A stretch of 64,000 bases of DNA from Aerophototrophica crusticola. GTDB taxonomy: Bacteria > Pseudomonadota > Alphaproteobacteria > Azospirillales > Azospirillaceae. Position 1 is the first letter of the stretch. The number at the start of each line of letters is the position of its first letter. Shown piece by piece: positions 51,458-60,689 of the stretch. Where the stretch lies: assembly GCA_001939945.1 (NCBI GenBank), contig MOEB01000020.1, forward strand, positions 26,873-90,872, in the 5' to 3' direction. The notes under the pieces were generated by a model. The model was not told the origin of the DNA. It made no database searches and saw only the letters and a list, made by a program, of their open reading frames with translations. Both the position numbers and the translations under genes were made by a program.

Positions 51458-51462
51458 TCACC
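51318..51462. promoter_or_regulatory. Cluster of CCTTAAGG and GTCACC motifs upstream of the flagellar operon
   Basis: Inverted copies CCTTAAGGAGAC (51318-51329) and GTCTCCTTAAGG (51362-51373) are 12 bp and perfect. A third CCTTAAGG is at 51441. GTCACC occurs at 51415, 51427, 51437 and 51457, spaced 12, 10 and 20 bases, that is on one helical face. TTAA-N7-TTAG at 51443 is a near match to the CtrA site. Function unknown. Confidence 0.5.
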
Positions 51463-52945
51463 GCCGCCGCTTCCGGTGGGCCCAGCTCCAATCCACTTGG
51501 TGGATCAGGGATTGCAGCGGCCAGCGGGGCCGTTCCGGGTCCAGCAGCTCGGCCTCCACGACGAAGGCACCGGCGGGGCCCAGCCCGTCGCTGTGCAGGG
51601 GCATCAGGGTCCGCCCCGGGCGCTGGCGCATGGCCTCCACCACCGCGACCATGGAGCCGTGCTGCGCCTCCGCCGCCCGTACCTCGTTGACGCTGCTGCC
51701 AAGGTGCTCGGCCAGCAGCCGGTACCGGAAGCTGGCAATGGCCTGGGCCTGCTCGTCGGTCTCGGCCTCCACGGCGATGTCGCATTCCGTGTCCAGGCCC
51801 ATGGACCGGTTGTTCACGTTGCTGGACCCCACCCGCAGCAGCCGGTCGTCCACCACCAGCACCTTGGCATGGACATAGATCTTCCGGCCGCGGGCGGTCA
51901 GGGGGGCGTAGATGCCGAAGCGGCCGGGCGGGGCGGCGGCGCGCAGGGCGGCGACCAAATGGTCGCGGGCGGTGCCCATGGCCTGCTCCTCCAGCCAGCC
52001 ATTGGCCTCGGTGGGGTTGATGACCACCACCTCCGGCCCGTCCGGGTCCTGCACCTTCTCCAGGATGGCCTTGGCGATCAGGCGGGAGGCGAAGTACTGG
52101 CTTTCCAGGTAGATGCGCCGCCGGGCGCCGCGGATGGCGGCCAGCCACAGGGCCTCCACCTCATGGGCCTCCTCCTGGTCGGCGAAGGCCGGCTGGGTGC
52201 GGGCGATGCCCAGCCGCACGTCGGTCATCAGCGGCCGCAGCCGCTCCGGCCAGGCATCCTTGCCCGGGGTGGGGGCGGGAAGCTGCACGCCGGTGGCATG
52301 CCGCCAGCGCTCCCGGGCCAGCTCCCCCAGCGCCTTGGCCGCGTCGCCGTCCACGGCGGTGGTCACGTCGTGGAAGGGTTGGTAGCGCAGCCCGCTGGGC
52401 CGCCGCCGGTGGTGGTCATAGTCCAGGTGCTCGCTGGTGTCCCAGCGGTCCGACGTCATGTCGATCCCGCCGCAGAAGGCCAGGGTGTCGTCGATCACCA
52501 GGATCTTCTGGTGGTGGCAGGCCCCCACCGGATGGTCCGACGCCAGCCGGTACTGCAGCCGGTCCCCGGCCAGCCAGTCCAGGACGAACAGGGGCGCCAT
52601 GCCGCGGAAGGTGGCATTGAACATGGCGTAGCGCCACTTCAGCACATGGATGCGCAGGTGGGGCTTGGCGCGCACCAGCCAGGCCAGGAACCGCCCCAAC
52701 TGCCGCGGCGGCCCGCGCCGGGGGGCGTCGGGGTCCAGCTTGATCCGCGTGTCGAAGTCCCAGGCGACCAGCATCACCTGGTGCTCCGCCTTCATCAGCG
52801 CCTCGCGCGCCGCGGCGAAATAGTCGGCGGCGTCCACGATGGTGGCGAAGCGCCCGGCATGCTCGATGCGCCAACAGGTTTCGCCCGGCCGCAGGACGCG
52901 GCCGGGCGATTCAAGGTCGGACTGGGATGCAGCCTGAGGGGCCAT
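51458..52945 (-). CDS. Phospholipase D-like / cardiolipin synthase-type protein
   Basis: A 495-residue PLD-superfamily protein with both HKD motifs: H145-Q-K147 in CHHQKILVIDD and H359-A-K361 in YVHAKVLVVDD, each followed by the GG/GSSN loop. Such enzymes form or cleave phosphodiester bonds in phospholipids. No membrane span is visible. Its ATG overlaps the csbD stop (TGATG), so the two are translationally coupled. Confidence 0.88.
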   Translation of the reverse strand: MAPQAASQSDLESPGRVLRPGETCWRIEHAGRFATIVDAADYFAAAREALMKAEHQVMLVAWDFDTRIKLDPDAPRRGPPRQLGRFLAWLVRAKPHLRIHVLKWRYAMFNATFRGMAPLFVLDWLAGDRLQYRLASDHPVGACHHQKILVIDDTLAFCGGIDMTSDRWDTSEHLDYDHHRRRPSGLRYQPFHDVTTAVDGDAAKALGELARERWRHATGVQLPAPTPGKDAWPERLRPLMTDVRLGIARTQPAFADQEEAHEVEALWLAAIRGARRRIYLESQYFASRLIAKAILEKVQDPDGPEVVVINPTEANGWLEEQAMGTARDHLVAALRAAAPPGRFGIYAPLTARGRKIYVHAKVLVVDDRLLRVGSSNVNNRSMGLDTECDIAVEAETDEQAQAIASFRYRLLAEHLGSSVNEVRAAEAQHGSMVAVVEAMRQRPGRTLMPLHSDGLGPAGAFVVEAELLDPERPRWPLQSLIHQVDWSWAHRKRRR

Positions 52946-53124
52946 CAGCGCTTGAGGTCGCGGATGGCGTCCTTCACGTGGCCCTTCATCTGGTCGATCT
53001 TGCCCGACGCCTGGTCCTCGCGACCCTCGCGGCGCAGCGCCGGGTCACCGGTCAGGTCGCCGGCAGACTCCTTCAGCTTGCCCTTGGCCTCATCGAAGCG
53101 GCCCTTGGCCTTGTCCTCGTTCAT
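52945..53124 (-). CDS. CsbD family stress protein
   Basis: A 59-residue hydrophilic helical protein, MNEDKAKGRFDEAKGKLKES, with the CsbD pattern of GKxKexxG repeats (AGDLTGDPALRREGREDQASGK, then MKGHVKDAIRDL). CsbD proteins are induced by general stress or membrane perturbation in many bacteria. Its stop overlaps the start of the phospholipase D-like gene by one base. Confidence 0.85.
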   Translation of the reverse strand: MNEDKAKGRFDEAKGKLKESAGDLTGDPALRREGREDQASGKIDQMKGHVKDAIRDLKR

Positions 53125-53208
53125 CGCTGCCTCCAATCGGTTCGCGCCCCGCCAACCTTGGTTGGGCGTCCGCATCAGGAAACAGCGGCGGCGGCGTTTC
53201 GGCCCAAC

Positions 53209-54966
53209 TCAGCCCGGCGGGCCCTCCAGCAGCAGCAGCTTCAGCTTTTGGAGCCGGGGCGGTGCCCCGTCCTCCTGGCGCAGGGACAGTTGCACGACAT
53301 GGACCCGCACCCGCCGGGCGGGCCCGGAGACATCAAGGAACCCCGCCACCCCGGCCTCGTCCGGCTTGACCCGAAGGAGGTCGAGGGGGGCCAGCCGGTA
53401 CCGCGTGTCCCCGCCCAGGTCGATAGCCAAGCCATCCTCCCAGCCCGCCTCCAACCAGGGGATGGGTACCGGGCTGGCTTGGGGCATGCCTTTCTCAGAC
53501 CAGACGAAGACAACGTGGCGGACCCGGGTGAAGCCGGTCGTGTCCAGCCCGACGGCCCTGTCCGTCGGCAGGGCGGCACGGATCGAGGTGGCGGGCGGGG
53601 ACGGCGCCTCGCCGCCGCCGGCTTGGCGCTTCGGGGCCCGCCGGCGGTCCCACGGACCGATGTACTGGGCGCCCAGCCGCTCCGTGATGTACTTCGCGCC
53701 CGACAGTTGCCCGACCTCCGGAAGCCAGCGCTCGAGGCGCCATGTCTCCCCCGCCTCGACCAGGGCATCGACGGCGGCGGAGACCTCCTGGTTCACGCTG
53801 TCCGGCAGGACCCTCTCGCCCACCTGCAGGACGCCCCCGACCAGCACGCCCGCCTGGGCCAGCTCCGCCTCCAGCCGGACAACCTGGCTCCGCCCGGTCA
53901 GGGCGCCGGCGGATAGGGGGCCCACGGTACCCAGCAACAGGACCGCGCAGCCGATGCCCAGCAACGACCTCGTCCCCAGGTCGAAACGGTGGCGGGCGAC
54001 CCACCAGCCGATGGACAGGGCGAAGCAGAAGGCGGCCAGGGCAAGCGTCACCCGGTCCGCCGTCCAGCCATGGGCCGCGACGCGCTCGTACACCGCGAAG
54101 GCCAGCAGCCCCGTCGGCAGCACCAGTCCCGGGAAGAACAGGCGCAGGAACAGCCGGACATGCCGTGGCCGCCCCTGGTCCGGGGCATGGGCCGCCAGCC
54201 AGGCCGCCAGCCCGACCACCCCCAGCGCCCCCGCCAGCATGCCGATCTCCCCGTTGGGAACGGCCCCCCGGATCGGGATCAACAAGGCATAGAGGTGGAC
54301 CAGCAGCACATAGGCCCCGGCAAGGGGCACCAACAGCCAGACGATGGCCAAGCGGAGGGCCCCGGGCTCGAAGGGGTCGGCGTCCTGGTCCGGGCGCGGG
54401 ATCCCGGCCAGCGCCACCGCCTGCGCCACGAAGCAACTGACGTAGTAGGGGATGATGCCTTGCACCTTCACGCCGAAAAGCACCTTCAGGGCCCCCGCCA
54501 AGGCGAAGAAGGCAAGAAGCGTGGCGACGCCGATCAGGATGCCCAACCCGGCCCCAACCCAGGCGCGCGCGTTGGCATTCCGCGTCACCGCGTCCCCCTC
54601 CTTTCCGGGCCCGGCGACGGCGATGGCGGCCGACAGCAGGCTCGCGACCAGCAGCAGGCCAAGCTCCACCTCGGCGAGGCCACCCAGGGTGCCCAGGGCG
54701 AAGGTCAGGGCGGCCCCGCCCAAGGCGAGGCCGTGCCGCGTCGCGTCCCCCGGGCCCCGCCGCTCCCCGAAGGCGGTGCAGGCCGTGGCCACGAAGAAGC
54801 ATGCGAGGACGGCCGGGTCGAAGGGTTCATCCCCCAGGCTTTGGCGCTTCAAGCCCATCCATACGTTGGCGACCAGCGAGACGCCCGCGACCAGCAAGGG
54901 CACGGGGAAGCGCCGGATGAGCCCGATCACCGACGGGCCACCGGTGAATGCCTGGAGGTCGCTCAT
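53209..54966 (-). CDS. DUF4153 domain membrane protein
   Basis: A 585-residue protein with about 12 predicted spans in residues 25-410 (for instance GALKVLFGVKVQGIIPYYVSC in a loop between spans) and a soluble C-terminal 175 residues. The pattern is that of DUF4153 proteins, function unknown. The ATG at 54966 begins the family-like start MSDLQAFTGGPSVIG; upstream frame is shadow of the MAPEG gene. It follows that gene by four bases. Confidence 0.78.
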   Translation of the reverse strand: MSDLQAFTGGPSVIGLIRRFPVPLLVAGVSLVANVWMGLKRQSLGDEPFDPAVLACFFVATACTAFGERRGPGDATRHGLALGGAALTFALGTLGGLAEVELGLLLVASLLSAAIAVAGPGKEGDAVTRNANARAWVGAGLGILIGVATLLAFFALAGALKVLFGVKVQGIIPYYVSCFVAQAVALAGIPRPDQDADPFEPGALRLAIVWLLVPLAGAYVLLVHLYALLIPIRGAVPNGEIGMLAGALGVVGLAAWLAAHAPDQGRPRHVRLFLRLFFPGLVLPTGLLAFAVYERVAAHGWTADRVTLALAAFCFALSIGWWVARHRFDLGTRSLLGIGCAVLLLGTVGPLSAGALTGRSQVVRLEAELAQAGVLVGGVLQVGERVLPDSVNQEVSAAVDALVEAGETWRLERWLPEVGQLSGAKYITERLGAQYIGPWDRRRAPKRQAGGGEAPSPPATSIRAALPTDRAVGLDTTGFTRVRHVVFVWSEKGMPQASPVPIPWLEAGWEDGLAIDLGGDTRYRLAPLDLLRVKPDEAGVAGFLDVSGPARRVRVHVVQLSLRQEDGAPPRLQKLKLLLLEGPPG

Positions 54967-54970
54967 TGAC

Positions 54971-55387
54971 TTACCCCGCCACCAGGACCAGCCGGCCCCA
55001 CAGGAGCAGCAGCACCGCCCAGCCCGTGAGATAGGCGAACAGCCGATGCCGGACGTCGTTGTAGGACAGGTGGATGAAGGCCTGCACCACCCGCGCCGCC
55101 ACATAGGCCCAGGCCAGGGCGACGAACAGCCCGTCCGCCTTTCCCAGGGCCAGCACGGCCACGCAACCGGCATAGAAAACCGGCGGCGCCTCGAACAAAT
55201 TGTTCAGCGCCCGGGCCGCGGCGGCCACGGGGCCCGGCGGCTCCGCCCCGGTCATGGCCTTGAAGTGGGACAGCTTGATCTGGCCCGACTTCACCGCCCC
55301 CACCCGCAGGTAAAGGACTCGGCAGGCCACGGCGAAGGTGAAGAAGACAAGCGCCGCCATGGGATAGAGCAGACCCGACACACTCAT
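54971..55387 (-). CDS. MAPEG family membrane protein
   Basis: A 138-residue four-span protein of the MAPEG family (microsomal glutathione S-transferase-like). The LNNLFEAPPVFYAGC motif (about 62-76) and RVVQAFIHLSYNDVRHRLFAY fit. Whether it conjugates glutathione is not known. It is divergent from the glutamine amidotransferase gene and heads a two-gene unit with the DUF4153 gene. Confidence 0.88.
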   Translation of the reverse strand: MSVSGLLYPMAALVFFTFAVACRVLYLRVGAVKSGQIKLSHFKAMTGAEPPGPVAAAARALNNLFEAPPVFYAGCVAVLALGKADGLFVALAWAYVAARVVQAFIHLSYNDVRHRLFAYLTGWAVLLLLWGRLVLVAG

Positions 55388-55563
55388 TCTCGAAACTCCT
55401 CCCTTATGGTCCGGCCATCATACCCCTTCCTGGCGGGGGAGGGGACAACCATCGGCGCGCCCTAACCCCGCCCTTGTCCCGCCCAAAACCGATGCCTACG
55501 CTAGGGTATGGGCCAAGGGGACGCGATCCCCACAAGGCCATGACGGGAGCAAGGGGGTTCGCG

Positions 55564-56376
55564 ATGTGCCGGTGGCTCGCCTATGGCGGTGAACCGATCG
55601 CCATGGACACGCTGCTGTTCAAGCCGTGCAACTCGCTGATCCGGCAGAGCTTGTCGGCCCAGCGCAGCATCGCGCCGACCAACGGCGACGGCTTCGGCCT
55701 GGGCTGGTACGGCCACCTGGACCAGCCGGGCCTGTACCGCGACACCATGCCCGCCTGGAACGACGCCAACCTGCGGTCGCTAGCCGAGCAGATCCGCTCG
55801 CCCCTGTTCTTCGCCCATGTCCGCGCCTCCACCGGCCCGGCCACGGCGCGGCTGAACTGCCACCCGTTCCGCTATGACAAGTGGCTGTTCATGCACAACG
55901 GCCAAGTGGGCGGCTGGACCGACATCCGCCAGGCGGTGGAGGGCGGCATCGACAAGCGCCTGTACAAGCACCGCGAGGGCTCCACCGACTCCGAGGCGCT
56001 GTTCTACCTGCTGCTGGGCCATGGCTTCGCGGAGGACCCGGCCGGCGCGTTCGCCCGCGCCATCCGCCAGGTGCTGGGCCTGATGGCGGCGGAGGGGGCG
56101 ACGGAGCCCTTCCGCATGACCGCCGCCTGCTCCGACGGGCGGAAGATCTACGCCGTGCGCTGGTCCAGCGACGGCAAGTCCCCCAGCCTCTATTGGGCCC
56201 GGGGCAGTGTCCTGGAATGCGCGGAGGGGAAAATCCGCTTCGGCAAGGGCCAGGACGGCGTCCTCGTCCTCTCCGAACCGCTGGATGAGGACACGGAGCA
56301 ATGGACCGAGGTGCCGGAGGGCAGCCTGCTGGTCGCTGATCGCGGGCGGGTGGAGGTGATGCCGTTCGGGGTGTGA
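55564..56376 (+). CDS. Class II glutamine amidotransferase (YafJ-like)
   Basis: A 270-residue protein with Ntn-hydrolase fold. The catalytic Cys2 is exposed after Met removal (MCRWLAYGGEP). Further motifs are TNGDGFGLGWYG, FFAHVRASTG, HPFRYDKWLFMHNG and TDSEALFYLLL. The family hydrolyses glutamine or gamma-glutamyl peptides; EgtC and YafJ are relatives. No ergothioneine gene is adjacent. The ATG at 55564 is fixed by Cys2. Confidence 0.88.
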   Translation: MCRWLAYGGEPIAMDTLLFKPCNSLIRQSLSAQRSIAPTNGDGFGLGWYGHLDQPGLYRDTMPAWNDANLRSLAEQIRSPLFFAHVRASTGPATARLNCHPFRYDKWLFMHNGQVGGWTDIRQAVEGGIDKRLYKHREGSTDSEALFYLLLGHGFAEDPAGAFARAIRQVLGLMAAEGATEPFRMTAACSDGRKIYAVRWSSDGKSPSLYWARGSVLECAEGKIRFGKGQDGVLVLSEPLDEDTEQWTEVPEGSLLVADRGRVEVMPFGV

Positions 56377-56435
56377 GGGCCTGATGCCGCCGGGCATCAG
56401 GTCCTGGCGGCGGCGGCTGCCGCGCGGCCTCATGG

Positions 56436-56480
56436 CTGCGTAAGCCAAGCCGCGGATGCGGCGCCCGGCGCTTGAGGGAC
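56436..56480 (+). repeat. Palindromic intergenic repeat, family R3, partial copy 3
   Basis: CTGCGTAAGCCAAG followed by CCGCGGATGCGGCGCCCGGC and CTTGAGGGA. It matches the right half of the R3 copies at 8973 and 34353. It lies between the amidotransferase stop and the convergent rnd gene. Confidence 0.65.
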
Positions 56481-56491
56481 GGTAAGGACCC

Positions 56492-57646
56492 TCAGCCCTT
56501 CAGGTCCACCAGCTTCACCCGCTTGTCGCTGATGGCCAGGGCAAGGTGCCCGTGCTTCAGGCGCAGGGCGGCGTCGCCGAACAGCTCCCGCCGCCAGCCG
56601 GACAGGGCGGGGACATTGGCGTTATCGTCGGCGGCGATGGACTCCAGGTCGGCGGCGTTGGCGACGAGGCGGCTGGCCACCTCATTCTCGTCGCAGACCA
56701 TCTTCAGCAGGACGCGCAGCAGCTCTACGATGGGGGTCAGGCCCGGCGGCATCTCCGGCCGTGGTTCGGGCCGGGGAAGCTCCCGGTCGGGGATGGACAG
56801 GGCGGCCTGCACGGCGGCCAGGATCTCCGTGCCATAGCGGCCGCGGGCCAGCCCCTCGCCCAGGCCGCGGGTGCGGGCAAGGTCGTCCACGCTGGTGGGG
56901 GCATGGGCGGCGATCTCCATCAGCGCCTCGTCCCGCAGGACGCGCTGGCGCGGCAGGTCCTTGCGCTGGGCCTCCCGCTCCCGCCACGCGGCGACTTCCT
57001 TCAGGATGGCCAGGAAGCGGGGCTTCTCGGTCCGCACCTTCAGCCGCTTCCAGGCGTCCGCCGGCTCCAGCCGGTAGGTGTCCGGGTCGGTGAGGATGCC
57101 CATCTCCTCCCCCAGCCAGCCCTGGCGGCCGGTCTTGGCCAGCTTGCGGGCCAGCTTCTCATAGGCCGGGCGCAGGTGGACCACGTCGGACAGGGCGTAT
57201 TGCAGCTGCCGGTCGGTCAGCGGCCGGGCGGCCCAGTCGGTGAAGCGGCTGGACTTGTCGATCCTGGCATTGGTCAGCTTGGTGATCAGCGTCTCATACC
57301 CCACCGAGTCGCCGAAGCCGCAGACCATGGCGGCGACCTGCGTGTCGAACAGCGGGGCAGGGATGCGGCCTGTCAGGTGGAAGAAGATTTCCACGTCCTG
57401 CCGCGCCGCGTGGAACACCTTCAGCACGCCCGGGTCGTCCAGCAGGGTGAACAGGGGCGCCAGATCCATCCCGGGGGCGAGGGGGTCGATGGCCGCGGCT
57501 TCCTTCGGCCCCGCCACCTGCACGAGGCAGAGCTGGGGCCAGTAGGTCTTCTCCCGCATGAACTCGGTGTCGACGGTGACGTAGTCGGCACCTTTTTGGC
57601 GGTCGATGAAGGCGGCGAGGTCGGATGTCGTCGTGATCAGGGTCAT
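56492..57646 (-). CDS. rnd: Ribonuclease D
   Basis: A 384-residue 3'-5' exoribonuclease involved in tRNA 3' maturation. DEDD exonuclease motifs: Asp26/Glu28 in YVTVDTEFM, then a [11 protein letters not shown] motif and [16 protein letters not shown] with the catalytic YxxxD. An HRDC domain follows in the second half. Divergent from aspS with a 190-base gap. Confidence 0.93.
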   Translation of the reverse strand: MTLITTTSDLAAFIDRQKGADYVTVDTEFMREKTYWPQLCLVQVAGPKEAAAIDPLAPGMDLAPLFTLLDDPGVLKVFHAARQDVEIFFHLTGRIPAPLFDTQVAAMVCGFGDSVGYETLITKLTNARIDKSSRFTDWAARPLTDRQLQYALSDVVHLRPAYEKLARKLAKTGRQGWLGEEMGILTDPDTYRLEPADAWKRLKVRTEKPRFLAILKEVAAWREREAQRKDLPRQRVLRDEALMEIAAHAPTSVDDLARTRGLGEGLARGRYGTEILAAVQAALSIPDRELPRPEPRPEMPPGLTPIVELLRVLLKMVCDENEVASRLVANAADLESIAADDNANVPALSGWRRELFGDAALRLKHGHLALAISDKRVKLVDLKG

Positions 57647-57836
57647 ATCGGGTGTTTACACGACCAAGCGGCCCGAACGGAAGCCGATAGGTGACAACGC
57701 CGTGTACCTTCTTGGTCTGCCCGGCGGCCCGCCCCACCTTGACAAGCCGCCCGCATCCGTGCGGTGTTGCGCGCCGCCGCCTGCGGACCGTATCCCGCGG
57801 GCCCAACCGCCATTGCCCCTGGATCGGTCGCCCGAT

Positions 57837-59642
57837 ATGCACGCCTACCGCACCCACACCTGTGGCCAACTCCGCGACACCGACGCTGGCGCCATCGTGC
57901 GCCTGTCCGGTTGGGTCAACCGCAAGCGCGACCATGGGCAGTTGCTGTTCATCGACCTGCGGGACCATTACGGCCTGACCCAGTGCGTGCTGGACATCTC
58001 CGGCCCCCACTTCAAGACGGCGGAGTCCCTGCGGCTGGAGTCCGTCATCACCGTGACCGGCAAGGTGGTGAAGCGCACGGCAGAGACCATCAACGAGAAG
58101 CTGCCCACCGGCCACATCGAGGTGCAGGTGCAGGACCTGGAGGTGCAGAGCGCGGCCGACCCACTGCCGCTCCAGGTGAACAGCGACCAGGACGCGGGGG
58201 AGGAGCTGCGCCTGCGCTACCGCTTCCTGGACCTGCGGCGGGAGAAGATGCAGCGCAACATCCTGCTGCGCAGCCACGTGATCGCCAGCGTCCGCCGCCG
58301 GATGATCGACCAGGGCTTCACCGAATTCCAGACGCCCATCCTGACCGCCAGCAGCCCGGAAGGGGCGCGCGACTTCCTGGTGCCCAGCCGCAACCACCCC
58401 GGCAAGTTCTACGCCCTGCCGCAGGCGCCGCAGCAGTTCAAGCAGTTGCTGATGGTCAGCGGCTTCGACCGCTATTTCCAGATCGCCCCCTGCTTCCGCG
58501 ACGAGGACAGCCGCGCCGACCGGTCGCCCGGCGAGTTCTACCAGCTCGACTTCGAGATGAGCTTCGTGACGCAGGAGGACGTGTTCGCCGCCATCGAGCC
58601 CGTCATCCACGGCATCTTCGAGGAGTTCAAGGACTTCACCGGGGTGAAGAAGACGGTCAGCCCGTACCCCTTCACCCGCATCCCCTATGACGAGGCGATG
58701 CTGAAGTACGGCTCCGACAAGCCGGACCTGCGCAACCCGCTGGTCATCACCGACGTGACCGCCGTGTTCCAGCGGCCGGACGTGGAGTTCAAGGCCTTCA
58801 AGGGCGTGATCGAGAAGGGCGGCGTGGTCCGCGCCATCGGCGTGCCCGGCGTGGCCGACCAGCCCCGCAGCTTCTATGACAAGCTGAACGACTGGGCCCG
58901 CGGCCTGGGCGCGCCGGGCCTCGGCTACATCATCTTCAAGGACGGCCAGGGCACCGGCCCCATCGCCAAGTTCGTGCCGGAGGCGGCCCAAGCCGACCTG
59001 CGCGCCGCAGCCGGTTTGGAGGACGGCGACGCCGTGTTCTTCGTCTGCGACCAGGCTGGTCCCGCGGCCAAGCTGGCCGGCCAGGCGCGGACGGAGATCG
59101 CCAACCGGCTGGACCTGATCGACAAGACCAAGTTCGAGTTCTGCTGGATCGTCGACTTCCCCATGTACGAGTACGACGAGGAGCGGAAGCGCATCGATTT
59201 CAGCCACAACCCCTTCAGCATGCCCCAGGGCGGGCTGGAGGCGCTGCTGACCAAAGACCCGCTGGAGATCAAGGCCTTCCAGTACGACATCGTCTGCAAC
59301 GGCGTGGAGCTGTCGTCGGGCGCCATCCGGAACCACAAGCCGGAGATCATGTACAAGGCGTTCGAGATCGCCGGCTACACGGCGGAGGACCTGGAGGCCA
59401 AGTTCGGCGGCATGCTCAGCGCCTTCAAGCTGGGCGCCCCGCCGCACGGCGGCTCCGCCCCCGGCATCGACCGCATGGTCATGCTGCTGGCCGATGAGCC
59501 GAACATCCGCGAGGTCATCGTCTTCCCGCTGAACCAGCGCGCGGAGGACCTGCTGATGCAGGCCCCCAACAGCGTGGCGCCGGAGCGGCTGAAGGAACTG
59601 CACATCAAGTTGGACCTGCCGAAGAAGGCCGTGCAGGGCTGA
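57837..59642 (+). CDS. aspS: Aspartate-tRNA ligase
   Basis: A 601-residue class II synthetase of bacterial type. N-terminal OB-fold ([19 protein letters not shown]), motif 2 [10 protein letters not shown], an insertion (GAD) domain and motif 3 GIDRMVML. It may be the non-discriminating form common in bacteria with GatCAB, which cannot be decided here. The ATG at 57837 is the conserved start; upstream frame has no similarity. A strong terminator follows. Confidence 0.95.
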   Translation: MHAYRTHTCGQLRDTDAGAIVRLSGWVNRKRDHGQLLFIDLRDHYGLTQCVLDISGPHFKTAESLRLESVITVTGKVVKRTAETINEKLPTGHIEVQVQDLEVQSAADPLPLQVNSDQDAGEELRLRYRFLDLRREKMQRNILLRSHVIASVRRRMIDQGFTEFQTPILTASSPEGARDFLVPSRNHPGKFYALPQAPQQFKQLLMVSGFDRYFQIAPCFRDEDSRADRSPGEFYQLDFEMSFVTQEDVFAAIEPVIHGIFEEFKDFTGVKKTVSPYPFTRIPYDEAMLKYGSDKPDLRNPLVITDVTAVFQRPDVEFKAFKGVIEKGGVVRAIGVPGVADQPRSFYDKLNDWARGLGAPGLGYIIFKDGQGTGPIAKFVPEAAQADLRAAAGLEDGDAVFFVCDQAGPAAKLAGQARTEIANRLDLIDKTKFEFCWIVDFPMYEYDEERKRIDFSHNPFSMPQGGLEALLTKDPLEIKAFQYDIVCNGVELSSGAIRNHKPEIMYKAFEIAGYTAEDLEAKFGGMLSAFKLGAPPHGGSAPGIDRMVMLLADEPNIREVIVFPLNQRAEDLLMQAPNSVAPERLKELHIKLDLPKKAVQG

Positions 59643-59661
59643 ACTTCCGGCCACGAAAGAC

Positions 59662-59690
59662 AAGGGCGCGGGACTTGGTCCCGCGCCCTT
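59662..59690 (+). terminator. Rho-independent terminator after aspS
   Basis: A perfect 13-bp stem, AAGGGCGCGGGAC / GTCCCGCGCCCTT, with a 3-nt loop, 20 bases after the aspS stop. Only a short T-run follows. Also stands between convergent gene ends. Confidence 0.8.
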
Positions 59691-59732
59691 TCCCATTCCC
59701 GCCGGGGTCTTGCCGGTCAACCGCCACCCGGG

Positions 59733-60425
59733 TCAGCGCGCGGCCTTCCGCGTGGACTTTACCCGGTACATGGCCGCGTCCGCCTGGCGCATCACCTTGT
59801 CCGCGTCGTCATGGGGGGCATAGGGCTGCACGCCGAAGCTGGCGGACAGCGGCAGGGACTGGCGCTGCCACGGGCAGGCGGCGGCATGGAAGCGCTTGGC
59901 CAGCGCCTCGGCCCGGGCCTCACCCTTGTCGGCGGCGGTGCGGGTGAGCAGCACCACGAACTCGTCCCCGCCCAACCGCGCGACCACGTCCTGAGCGCGG
60001 ACATTCTGCTTCAGCACCTTGGCCACCTGGCGCAGGTACTGGTCGCCGCAGAGGTGGCCATGGGTGTCGTTGATGGCCTTGAAGCCGTCCAGGTCCACCA
60101 TGACCAGCACGCCGCCGCTTCCGCCGCGCATGGCGCCCGCCAACTCCCGCCGGAAGGCGTCCATCAGGCCGCGCCGGTTCAGCAGGCCGGTCAGCTCGTC
60201 CGTCATGGACAGGGTTTCCAGGTGCTCGATCCGCTCCCGCTGCTCGGCGATGGTGGCCTCCGCGTCTCTCAGCCGGCGGATGGCATCCCGCAGCAGGGCG
60301 CCTTGGCTCTCCGAAGGCAACTCCAACGGGATCAGGCTTGGGGGCAGCGACGGGCGACGGCGGGCCACCGGCAGGTGCAGGTCCGTCACCAACTCATGCG
60401 GCAGGGCGGAATCGAGCGGGGTCAT
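59733..60425 (-). CDS. Diguanylate cyclase (GGDEF protein)
   Basis: A 230-residue protein. A coiled-coil linker (about 45-72) is followed by a GGDEF domain with DELTGLLNRRG, active site GGDEF (152-156) and inhibition site RAQD (143-146) exactly five residues before it. It should make cyclic di-GMP and be feedback-inhibited. No sensor domain is present, so the N-terminal 45 residues or a partner must regulate it. The ATG at 60425 has GGAG eight bases in front. Confidence 0.88.
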   Translation of the reverse strand: MTPLDSALPHELVTDLHLPVARRRPSLPPSLIPLELPSESQGALLRDAIRRLRDAEATIAEQRERIEHLETLSMTDELTGLLNRRGLMDAFRRELAGAMRGGSGGVLVMVDLDGFKAINDTHGHLCGDQYLRQVAKVLKQNVRAQDVVARLGGDEFVVLLTRTAADKGEARAEALAKRFHAAACPWQRQSLPLSASFGVQPYAPHDDADKVMRQADAAMYRVKSTRKAAR

Positions 60426-60650
60426 GGCGGTGCTCCGAACTCTGGTCAAGCTCACCCGAGCAGTGGCAACCGCCGTGCCAGCCGGATTTAGTTGCATTAT
60501 CAATTGGTTAGACTGGATTGTCAGGCCGGCGACCTTCGCCGACCGGCAGCTTTTGCCGGACCGGCCGGACCCGTGGGGCAAGGGCTGCCGGGCGGGGTCC
60601 CCCGTGCGGGGCGCGCGAAACCCCTTGCGTCGGCCCGGCGGAGGGGGACA

Positions 60651-60689
60651 ATGGCGCTCCAGCTTCCGCAGCCCCGTGGTTCCGCGTGA
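60651..60689 (+). CDS. 12-codon leader ORF coupled to eipB
   Basis: ATG with GGAGGGGG six bases upstream encodes MALQLPQPRGSA and ends in TGA at 60687-60689. The eipB GTG (60686) overlaps this stop (GTGA). The leader has a far better ribosome site than eipB itself, so eipB is probably translated by reinitiation. Three prolines/glutamines in a row of twelve could slow ribosomes. Confidence 0.5.
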   Translation: MALQLPQPRGSA

